From DATDCY01 sp031406795 [NCBI: Candidatus Rokuibacteriota bacterium] (GTDB lineage Bacteria; JAUVQV01): DNA of 6,768 nucleotides. The stretch lies in contig JANOHV010000251.1 in assembly GCA_031406795.1 (NCBI GenBank), forward strand, positions 1 to 6,768, written 5' to 3'. Under the pieces are notes generated by a model. That model was not told the origin of the DNA, did no database searches, and saw only the letters and a list, made by a program, of their open reading frames with translations. A program made the translations under genes and the position numbers. Positions within the stretch are counted from its first letter, which is position 1; every line of letters begins with the position of its first letter. Positions 1 to 5,002 of the stretch are shown piece after piece.

Positions 1-1
1 G

Positions 2-1942
2 GCCGCGCGGGCCCGCGAAAAGGTGGAGTACGCGCTCGCAACCGAGCCGGCCAACGTCGATGGGCACCTGCTGATGAGTTCCGTTCATGTCGCCGAGAAG
101 GACCTCGAGAAGGCGATCGCCGAGGCGCGCAAGGCCGTCGAACTCGACCCGAAGCGAATCGGCGCGCGCATCCGGCTGGCGGAGTTGCTCGCCGCCGCGA
201 GACGGCCCGTCGAGGCCGAGGAGGCGCTAAAGGCCGCGCTTGCGGTCGATGACGCCTCAGTCGAGGCGCACGCTGCTTACGGGGAGTTCTGCCGCGTTTT
301 CGGCCGGCTCGATGAGGCCGAGGCGCAGTTCAAACGCGTCGTGGAGCTTCAGCCGCAGAAGGCGGAGTCGCACATCCTGCTCGCCCGCTTCTACGTGGCC
401 GGAAAACGCCTGGATGCCGCGGAAAAGGCGCTGGTTGCCGCGACCGCCGCCGAGCCGAAGAACCCCAACCCGTTCTTTGCGCTGGCCGAGTTCCACCGCC
501 TGCAGGGCAAGAGCGAAGAGGCGGCCGCGACATGGCGCAAGGTGCTTGAGTTCGAACCCGGCAACGCCCGCGCGCTCGGGTTACTGGCAGAGCAGGCTCT
601 CGCGGCGGGCAAGCCCGAGGAGGCGGCCGGGCGGGTCGAGGAGCTGCTGAAGCAGCATCCCGGCGACCCGCAGGGGCTGGTTCTGAAAGGGCGCCTCGCC
701 ATGGGCAAACGCCAGTTCCGCGAGGCGGTCGAGGCCTTCCAGGGGGCCGCCAAGGCCGCGCCGCGCCACGCGCCGGCCCAGTTCTTCCTCGCGCTCGCCC
801 ATTTTGCGAACAAGGACGGGGAGCAGGGGAAGACCGCGCTGCTCGAGGCGCTCAAGATCGACCCCGAGTACCGCGATGCCCGACTGACGCTCGCCGATCT
901 TTCGCTCAAGAGCGGAAACCTCGACGCCGCGCTCGAGGAGTCCGGCAAGATCCTCCAGGCGCAGCCTGATAATTTCCAGGCGCGGCTGATCGCCGGCACC
1001 GCGGCATTCCGCAAGCGCGACGCCGTCACCGCCGAGCGGCACTTCCAGGAGCTGTTGCGCATCGACCCGAAGAACCCGAACGGCTACCACCTGATGGGGC
1101 GCCTGGCGCTGGCGAAAAAGCAGCCCGCCGAGGCGACCGCCCAGTTCGAGAAGGCGCTCGCGATCGCGCCCGACTTCCTCCCCGCGCTGACGGACCTGGT
1201 CATGGTCGCCCTCTCGCAGAAGGACCCCGCGAAGGCCATCGCCCGGGTGAAGAAGCAGGTCGAGCTCTCGCCGCGCACGGGTTCCTTCCAGATGCTGCTC
1301 GGCCAACTCTATGAGCGCGATGGCAAGGCCGATCTGGCCGAGACCAGTCTCAAGAAGGCGATGGAGCTGGACCCCGCGAACAACGCGCTTTACGTCGCGC
1401 TCGGCAGTTTTTACGCACGGCACAAGATGCTGGACAAGGCCCAACGTGAATACGAGACGGCGGTCGCGAAGCAGCCGGACCTGCTGCCGGCGCGGATGCT
1501 GCTCGGCGTCGTCCACGATTCGAAGAAGGACTATGTCAAGGCTCGCGAGCAATACGAAGCGGTGCTGAGGATCGACCCGAAGTTCGGCCCTGCGGCGAAC
1601 AACCTGGCCTGGATCGAGGCCGAGCACGGTGGCAGCCTGGACCGCGCGGTGCAGCTGATCCAGGTCGCCGAAGAGAAGATGCCGCAGGACCCGAGCGTGG
1701 CCGATACGCAGGGGTGGATCTTCTACAAGATGAACACCTTCGCACGCGCGGTGACGTCACTCGAGGAGGCTCGCGAGAAGCTCGGGGAGAACCCGGTCGT
1801 CCGGTACCACCTGGGCATGGCCTACTTCAAGACCGGGAAGAAGGACGCGGCGGCCGCGGAATTGAAGAAGGCGCTGGAGCTGAGCGCGACGTTCGAAGGT
1901 GCGGACGAGGCCCGCAAGACTCTCGGGGAGATCGGGAAGTAG
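2..1942 (+). CDS. TPR-repeat protein, 5'-truncated by window edge (possible PrsT-like PEP-CTERM-locus protein)
   Basis: At least 646 residues made almost entirely of tandem 34-residue tetratricopeptide repeats, roughly 18 of them, recognisable by recurring LA.L....G...EA...F..AL.LDP patterns. TPR arrays are helical scaffolds for protein-protein contacts and there is no catalytic motif. The frame is open to the left edge (…AREKVEYAL…) and those residues already read as TPR, so the GTG at 23 is probably internal and the true start, with any signal peptide or lipobox, lies outside. No membrane segment is visible. The last repeats (NNLAWIEAEHGG…, DTQGWIFYKM…, YHLGMAYFKTGKKD) resemble the end of large TPR proteins from exosortase/PEP-CTERM loci, named PrsT when they accompany PrsK/PrsR. 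Adjacency to prsR supports that reading, but a generic TPR protein of an exopolysaccharide locus fits equally well. TPR assignment is certain; PrsT identity is inferred. A 301-nt gap before prsR argues against tight cotranscription. Confidence 0.9.
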   Translation, partial: AARAREKVEYALATEPANVDGHLLMSSVHVAEKDLEKAIAEARKAVELDPKRIGARIRLAELLAAARRPVEAEEALKAALAVDDASVEAHAAYGEFCRVFGRLDEAEAQFKRVVELQPQKAESHILLARFYVAGKRLDAAEKALVAATAAEPKNPNPFFALAEFHRLQGKSEEAAATWRKVLEFEPGNARALGLLAEQALAAGKPEEAAGRVEELLKQHPGDPQGLVLKGRLAMGKRQFREAVEAFQGAAKAAPRHAPAQFFLALAHFANKDGEQGKTALLEALKIDPEYRDARLTLADLSLKSGNLDAALEESGKILQAQPDNFQARLIAGTAAFRKRDAVTAERHFQELLRIDPKNPNGYHLMGRLALAKKQPAEATAQFEKALAIAPDFLPALTDLVMVALSQKDPAKAIARVKKQVELSPRTGSFQMLLGQLYERDGKADLAETSLKKAMELDPANNALYVALGSFYARHKMLDKAQREYETAVAKQPDLLPARMLLGVVHDSKKDYVKAREQYEAVLRIDPKFGPAANNLAWIEAEHGGSLDRAVQLIQVAEEKMPQDPSVADTQGWIFYKMNTFARAVTSLEEAREKLGENPVVRYHLGMAYFKTGKKDAAAAELKKALELSATFEGADEARKTLGEIGK

Positions 1943-2116
1943 ATGCATGTGGACTGCCGGAACGTGCGGGACCCGGGACCGTTCGGACTGCGGGGTCCTG
2001 TCGCTGCGGACCTCCATCGTGCTGTGCACGCTGGAGACCTCCCCTCCGCGCCACCCCTCCGTCCAGACCGTGCATCAAATTCGCGGCTATGGTGAGTAGG
2101 GGTCGGGGACATTGGT
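1943..2116. other. Intergenic region between TPR gene and prsR, left part
   Basis: No gene is supported here; the open frames through it are shadows lacking ribosome binding sites. It holds short GGACC/GGTCC inverted matches around 1970-2015, but no clean stem with a T-run, so no terminator is called for the TPR gene. I also found no convincing sigma-70 or sigma-54 promoter for prsR here. The repeat element at 2117-2201 fills the rest of the gap. Confidence 0.5.
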
Positions 2117-2201
2117 TCGTAGGGGCGGGGTTGACCCCCGCCCGAAATCGAGAATGTCATACGGGGAACAGTCGGGAGGGGATAAACCCGCTCCCCTACG
2201 A
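2117..2201. repeat. MITE/REP-like palindromic element of two GC-rich hairpins
   Basis: Two arms, 2117-2145 and 2172-2201, are imperfect inverted copies of each other: one begins TCGTAGGGG and the other ends CCCCTACGA, and they stay alignable over about 29 nt with a few changes. Each arm is itself a hairpin. GGGCGGGG (2123-2130) pairs perfectly with CCCCGCCC (2136-2143), and GGGAGGGG pairs with CCCGCTCCC with one bulged base. Palindrome within palindrome is typical of REP/BIME or small MITE repeats, which are dispersed in high-GC environmental genomes. It may also act as a bidirectional transcription barrier between the TPR gene and prsR. Whether other copies exist cannot be seen from this window. 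Confidence 0.7.
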
Positions 2202-2243
2202 TTCAACAACGGATCAAGCTAACGGGAAAGATTCCTCGTACGG

Positions 2244-3629
2244 ATGAGCATGGTGAAAACAACGGAGTCCGCGCCCGCCAAGCCCAAGCTCCTCATCGTC
2301 GACGATGAAGAGAGCATCCGCACGCAGCTCAAGTGGGCGCTGGCCAAGGAGTACCAGATCCTCACCGCCGAGGACCGGCCGGGCGCGCTCGCGACGTTCC
2401 TCTCCGAGCGCCCCGAGGTCGTCATCCTCGACCTGGGGCTGCCGCCTCACCCCGACGCGGTCAGCGAGGGTTTCGCGGCCCTCGAGGCGATGCGCCGCGA
2501 GGACGAGCTGGTCAAGGTCATCGTCAGCTCGGGCCGCAGCGAAAAAGAGAACGCGCTGCAGGCTATCGGCCGCGGGGCGTACGACTTCCTCCCGAAGCCG
2601 GTGCAGGTCGACGAACTCAAGCTGATCCTCTCCCGCGCTTTCCACGTCGCGCGCCTGGAGCGCGAGTTCCGCGACCTGCAGCACCGGGTCGCCTCCGGCT
2701 CCTTCGAGGGGATGCTCGGCACCAGCCCGCAGATCCAGGAAGTCTTCGGCGCGATCCGCAAGGTGGCCACCACCGACGCCCCGGTGCTGATCACCGGCGA
2801 GAACGGCACCGGCAAGGAACTGGCTGCGCTGGCCATCCACCGCAGCGGCAGCCGGGGGGGCGGCCCGTTCATCGCGATTAACTGCGGCGCCATCCCCGAA
2901 AGTCTGCTTGAGAGCGAACTGTTCGGGCACGAAAAGGGAGCCTTCACCGGCGCCCACGTCCAGCGCAAGGGTCGGGTCGAGCTGGCTCAGGGCGGCACGC
3001 TCTTCCTCGACGAGATCGGTGACCTCTCCGCGCCGCTGCAGGTTAAGCTGCTGCGCTTCCTTCAGGAGCATCGGATCGAGCGTGTCGGCGGCCGTGAGCA
3101 GATCGAGGTCGACGTCCGGGTTATCGCCGCGACGAACCGCGACCTCAAGACGGCGATGCGCGAGGGCCGCTTTCGCGAGGACCTCTACTACCGGCTCGGC
3201 GTCGTCGTGATACCGCTGCCGCCGCTGCGCGACCGTGAGGGGGACATCCCGCTGCTGGCGACCACGCTGCTGCAGCGCTTCGGCGCCGAGGCCAAGCGCA
3301 AGATCTCGGCCTTCACCCCGCAGGCGCTGCGCGCGATGGAGCGCTATCAGTGGCCGGGGAACGTCCGTGAGCTGGAGAACCGCGTCAAACGCGCGGTGAT
3401 CATGGCCGAGGGCACGAAAATCACCCCGGCCGATCTCGACCTGGATTCAGGCCCTGGACAATATGCGGGCACGACTCTGCGCGAGGTGCGCGACGCGGTC
3501 GAGAAGGAACTTGTCCAGCGGGCGCTCAAGCGCCACAACGGCAACGTCACGCGCGCCGCCGCGGAGTTGGACGTCAGCCGCCCGACGATGTACGAGTTGA
3601 TGGAGAAGCTGGGGATTCCGCGGGAGTGA
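2244..3629 (+). CDS. prsR: PrsR-family sigma-54-dependent response regulator (PEP-CTERM system)
   Basis: 461-residue NtrC-type activator. The receiver domain (about 14-130) has the acidic pair D20/D21, phospho-acceptor D63 in VVILDLGLPP, S95 and K118. The AAA+ sigma-54 domain (about 155-385) has Walker A GENGTGKE (185-192), the sigma-54-contacting GAFTGA loop (232-237), Walker B ending in D256/E257, sensor I around ATN (296-298) and arginine-finger segment RFREDLYYRL (309-318). A Fis-type HTH lies at about 430-458. The receiver wording (LGLPP.PD.VSEGFAAL, then NALQAIGRGAYDF.PKPVQVDELKLI…RAFH) matches the PrsR family that accompanies exosortase systems, not AtoC or NtrC proper. It should bind an upstream enhancer and hydrolyse ATP to open sigma-54 promoters of PEP-CTERM genes; one such promoter lies 1.3 kb downstream. 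The cognate kinase PrsK is not in the window. The ATG at 2244 has only a weak, distant purine stretch; ATG 2250 is an alternative. All key residues are present, so it looks functional. Confidence 0.93.
   Translation: MSMVKTTESAPAKPKLLIVDDEESIRTQLKWALAKEYQILTAEDRPGALATFLSERPEVVILDLGLPPHPDAVSEGFAALEAMRREDELVKVIVSSGRSEKENALQAIGRGAYDFLPKPVQVDELKLILSRAFHVARLEREFRDLQHRVASGSFEGMLGTSPQIQEVFGAIRKVATTDAPVLITGENGTGKELAALAIHRSGSRGGGPFIAINCGAIPESLLESELFGHEKGAFTGAHVQRKGRVELAQGGTLFLDEIGDLSAPLQVKLLRFLQEHRIERVGGREQIEVDVRVIAATNRDLKTAMREGRFREDLYYRLGVVVIPLPPLRDREGDIPLLATTLLQRFGAEAKRKISAFTPQALRAMERYQWPGNVRELENRVKRAVIMAEGTKITPADLDLDSGPGQYAGTTLREVRDAVEKELVQRALKRHNGNVTRAAAELDVSRPTMYELMEKLGIPRE
3336..3629 (+). repeat. 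3' end of prsR: intact copy of a 294-bp repeat also found at 4475-4768
   Basis: The last 97 codons of prsR (end of the AAA+ domain from the WPGNVRELEN motif, linker, Fis-type HTH and stop) align without gaps to 4475-4768. Similarity begins at an internal ATG and ends at the TGA; flanking DNA is not clearly related. A shorter, more decayed match to the part from about 3489 lies at 4300-4372. All copies are in the same orientation. Confidence 0.93.
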
Positions 3630-3639
3630 TAAGGAGTTG

Positions 3640-3969
3640 CTACTCTTTCCAGCGATAGCGGTTCTGCCCGCCAATCCTGATGTTGAGGAGTAGCACCGGC
3701 TCTTCAGGGTCCGCAGGGATCCAGTACAGAACCAGGAAATCGCGGGCGCCGGCATCCAGGAGATACTCGCGCGCGGTGATGGACTTTCCGCCGATAGTAC
3801 GCCGGCGTGCAGGCGCGATCTCTTCGAAACCGGCTACGTTTTCCAGCATGACCAGATAACTCGCCTTCAAACGTTCAACAAAGCGGACTGCGCCCTTTTC
3901 ACTGTAATCGTCGAGAAAAACCTGTAATCGCCGTGCAAACAGGGGAGTGGCGATAACTTCGCGTCTCAC
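3640..3969 (-). CDS. RelE/ParE-family toxin of a type II toxin-antitoxin system
   Basis: 109 residues, normal length for this superfamily. The N-terminal part (…ATPLFARRLQVFLDDYSEKG) has the helical pattern of ParE/RelE folds, and the C-terminal beta-strands (FLVLYWIP … VLLLNIRIGGQNRYRW) are the typical ending, with conserved basic and aromatic residues. RelE members cleave mRNA at the ribosome and ParE members poison gyrase; sequence alone does not decide which applies here. It starts at GTG (complement of 3967-3969), overlapping the antitoxin stop as GTGA, so translation is probably coupled and depends on antitoxin synthesis. It is transcribed towards prsR and ends only 10 bp from the prsR stop, so the two transcripts converge with no visible terminator between them. 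Family assignment is confident; the cellular target is unknown. Confidence 0.86.
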   Translation of the reverse strand: MRREVIATPLFARRLQVFLDDYSEKGAVRFVERLKASYLVMLENVAGFEEIAPARRRTIGGKSITAREYLLDAGARDFLVLYWIPADPEEPVLLLNIRIGGQNRYRWKE

Positions 3970-4244
3970 CGACCATCGCCCGCGGCAACTGCCTTCGACC
4001 GGGTCAAGGCCGCGTCAAACATCGCAGAGATGGCGTCACTCGTCACATGCCTGCCGGTCAGCTGGAACTCCTCCCAGGCGATGAACGCTTCCGCCTCGAA
4101 CTGTGCATCAGCTTCTGCTGCTTCGAGCGCAGGCGTGCCGACCGACTCGATTACCGCTGCCATCGGTTGCCCAAAGCGCTTGGCCACCCTGTCGAGACAC
4201 TCGGCGAACTGGTCGCTGACTCTTAGATTCAGTTGTCGGCTCAT
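3966..4244 (-). CDS. CopG/RHH-type antitoxin of the RelE/ParE-like toxin
   Basis: 92 residues beginning MSRQLNLRVSDQFAECLDRV. A short beta-strand followed by two helices is the ribbon-helix-helix layout used by ParD/CopG-type antitoxins to bind operator DNA as dimers. The acidic, helical C-terminal half (…AEAFIAWEEFQLTG…) would wrap the toxin. I chose ATG 4244 over an upstream start at 4274 because a near-perfect Shine-Dalgarno (AGGAGGT) sits 6 nt before it and because the upstream start lies inside the promoter palindrome. The gene precedes and overlaps the toxin gene, the usual antitoxin-first order. Autoregulation through the palindrome at 4264-4285 is inferred. Confidence 0.83.
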   Translation of the reverse strand: MSRQLNLRVSDQFAECLDRVAKRFGQPMAAVIESVGTPALEAAEADAQFEAEAFIAWEEFQLTGRHVTSDAISAMFDAALTRSKAVAAGDGR

Positions 4245-4250
4245 GTTCCC

Positions 4251-4257
4251 ACCTCCT
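4251..4257 (-). promoter_or_regulatory. Ribosome binding site of the RHH antitoxin
   Basis: On the minus strand this reads AGGAGGT, 6 nt upstream of ATG 4244. It decides the start in favour of the 92-residue antitoxin. Confidence 0.85.
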
Positions 4258-4263
4258 GTAGCG

Positions 4264-4285
4264 CATGCTATCACTAGATAGCATG
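4264..4285. promoter_or_regulatory. Perfect palindromic operator candidate for the toxin-antitoxin operon
   Basis: CATGCTATC, 4-nt spacer ACTA, then GATAGCATG: 9-bp arms with no mismatch. It lies between the predicted -35 and -10 boxes of the minus-strand promoter and covers the -10, where binding of the RHH antitoxin (alone or with toxin) would block RNA polymerase. Function as operator is inferred from position and symmetry. Confidence 0.7.
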
Positions 4286-4293
4286 GTCGTCAA
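4265..4293 (-). promoter_or_regulatory. Sigma-70-type promoter of the toxin-antitoxin operon
   Basis: Reading the minus strand, TTGACG (complement of 4288-4293) is followed after exactly 17 nt by TAGCAT (complement of 4265-4270). The -35 is 5/6 consensus and the -10 is 4/6. It lies about 20 nt upstream of the antitoxin start and is interleaved with the palindrome. Confidence 0.6.
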
Positions 4294-4299
4294 ACATGC

Positions 4300-4372
4300 C
4301 GCGAGGCCGCCGACAAGATCCTGGTCCCGCGGGCCCTGAAGCGCCATAACGGGAAAGTGACCCGCGCCGAGT
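4300..4372 (+). pseudogene. Degenerate fragment of a prsR-like gene (linker/HTH start)
   Basis: Read from 4300 this gives REAADKILVPRALKRHNGKV, then TRA, which aligns to RDAVEKELVQRALKRHNGNV, then TRA, of PrsR (codons from 3489). The match stops abruptly after CGCGCC, where the HTH would continue; the sequence shows a likely 6-nt loss and then divergence. There is no start codon and no remaining domain. It starts 7 nt beyond the -35 box of the toxin-antitoxin promoter, so this junction may mark the edge of the inserted or rearranged segment. Several shared residues are unique to it, so it is not a fresh copy of either other repeat. Confidence 0.75.
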
Positions 4373-4426
4373 TTGGAGTTCCGACCTGCAGGAACTTCAG
4401 TTCCCTGGGAAGGACAAGTTCTGAGA

Positions 4427-4450
4427 TTGCTACCGTCTATGCGGTGGCAA
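4427..4450 (+). repeat. Stem-loop in the gap between the two prsR remnants
   Basis: TTGCTACCG (4427-4435), loop TCTATG, CGGTGGCAA (4442-4450): a 9-bp stem with one G-U wobble if transcribed. No T-run follows, so it is not a standard terminator. It could be a small repeat unit or a structure from a lost element; function unknown. Confidence 0.4.
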
Positions 4451-4474
4451 CGGGGAGTGATTCAACCAGCTTGA

Positions 4475-4768
4475 ATGGAGCGCTACCAGTGGCCGGGGAA
4501 CGTCCGCAAGCTGGAGAACCGCGTCAAACGCGTGGTGATCATGGCCGAGGGGACGAAGATCACCCCGGCCGATCTCGACCTGGACAGCGGCCCCGCGAAG
4601 TACGAGGGGACCACCCTCAAGGAGGTCCGCGAGGCGGTCGAAAGGGAGTTCGTCCAGCGGGCGCTCAAGCGCCACAACGGCAACGACACCCGCGCCGCCG
4701 CCGAACTGGACGTCAGCCGCCCGACGAGGTACGAGTTGATGGAGAAGCTGGGGATTCCGCGGGAGTGA
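4475..4768 (+). pseudogene. 97-codon duplicated C-terminus of PrsR (AAA+ end plus Fis-type HTH)
   Basis: Aligns without gaps to the last 97 residues of PrsR with about 11 replacements (about 89% identity); a further 17 or so codons differ silently, and the last 39 nt are identical. It carries WPGNVRKLEN, the linker and the complete HTH, but no receiver, Walker motifs or GAFTGA loop, so it cannot activate sigma-54. Homology starts exactly at an ATG preceded in frame by TGA. The nearest Shine-Dalgarno-like GGGGAG is about 17 nt away, too far. Two HTH-region changes are radical: V to D in RHNGNV, and M to R in SRPTMYE, suggesting decay. I call it a remnant of a second prsR-like gene. The open frame still leaves the option of a small free-standing DNA-binding protein sharing PrsR's target, located directly upstream of the PEP-CTERM gene. 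Confidence 0.75.
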
Positions 4769-4807
4769 CAGGGGAATCGACTCGTTGTGTCAGTTTTGAA
4801 AAGCGTC

Positions 4808-4826
4808 GGAAATATTTACAATTTCC
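4808..4826. promoter_or_regulatory. Candidate upstream activator site (PrsR enhancer)
   Basis: AT-rich symmetric stretch: GGAAATATTTAC (4808-4819) is a palindrome with one mismatched pair, and GGAAAT/ATTTCC (4808-4813 and 4821-4826) form a second inverted pair. It lies about 110-130 bp upstream of the -24 element, the usual enhancer distance for NtrC-type activators. Assignment to PrsR is inference; I know no binding motif to test it against. Confidence 0.35.
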
Positions 4827-4935
4827 AGTGGTATGGTATTCCCAGTGGCTGTCATCTCCCGCTGGCAAGTTTCGAAACTATCCAATATCAGTATGTTACA
4901 GGTTCCAGGAATTCGAGCGCGTGGTTCGTTTTCAA

Positions 4936-4951
4936 TGGCATGGTTGTTGCT
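4936..4951 (+). promoter_or_regulatory. Sigma-54 (-24/-12) promoter of the PEP-CTERM protein gene
   Basis: TGGCAT-GGTTG-TTGCT matches the RpoN consensus TGGCAC-N5-TTGCW with one change, and the GG and GC dinucleotides are separated by the required 10 bp. Transcription would start near 4962, leaving a leader of about 40 nt before ATG 5003. Such promoters need an activator of the PrsR type, and one is encoded just upstream. Confidence 0.75.
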
Positions 4952-4993
4952 TCTTGCCCGGACATGGGTTTGAGTGCGGCCATAAGTGAACTT

Positions 4994-4999
4994 GGAGGT
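4994..4999 (+). promoter_or_regulatory. Ribosome binding site setting the PEP-CTERM protein start
   Basis: GGAGGT, 3 nt before ATG 5003 (the GGAGG core is 4 nt away). It selects this start over the in-frame ATGs at 4787 and 4964. The 4787 start lies upstream of the sigma-54 promoter, and the extended N-terminus would bury the signal peptide. Confidence 0.8.
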
Positions 5000-5002
5000 C
5001 TT

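Noticed and set aside
581-1627. 348-residue minus-strand ORF opposite the TPR gene
   Set aside because: Antisense shadow of a high-GC gene; composition rich in Arg/Leu/Gly with no domain, while the plus strand is a continuous TPR array.
1899-2247. Small plus-strand ORFs in the TPR-prsR gap
   Set aside because: No ribosome binding sites; Arg/Pro-rich translations typical of out-of-frame GC-rich DNA, running through the hairpin repeat.
2214-3071. 285-residue minus-strand ORF opposite prsR
   Set aside because: Shadow of the unambiguous PrsR reading frame; no recognisable domain.
4245-4274. Longer antitoxin start at 4274
   Set aside because: The codon lies inside the promoter palindrome, and ATG 4244 has a near-perfect Shine-Dalgarno.
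4357-4989. 210-residue plus-strand ORF running across the prsR copy
   Set aside because: It reads the 97-codon prsR copy in the wrong frame; the Arg/Gly/Pro-rich translation is a GC-frame shadow, and it has no ribosome binding site. Only its upstream extension carries the short prsR-like match.
4787-5002. N-terminal extension of the PEP-CTERM protein (373-residue version)
   Set aside because: It would start upstream of the sigma-54 promoter and place the signal peptide internally. GGAGGT before ATG 5003 and the clean signal peptide there fix the start.
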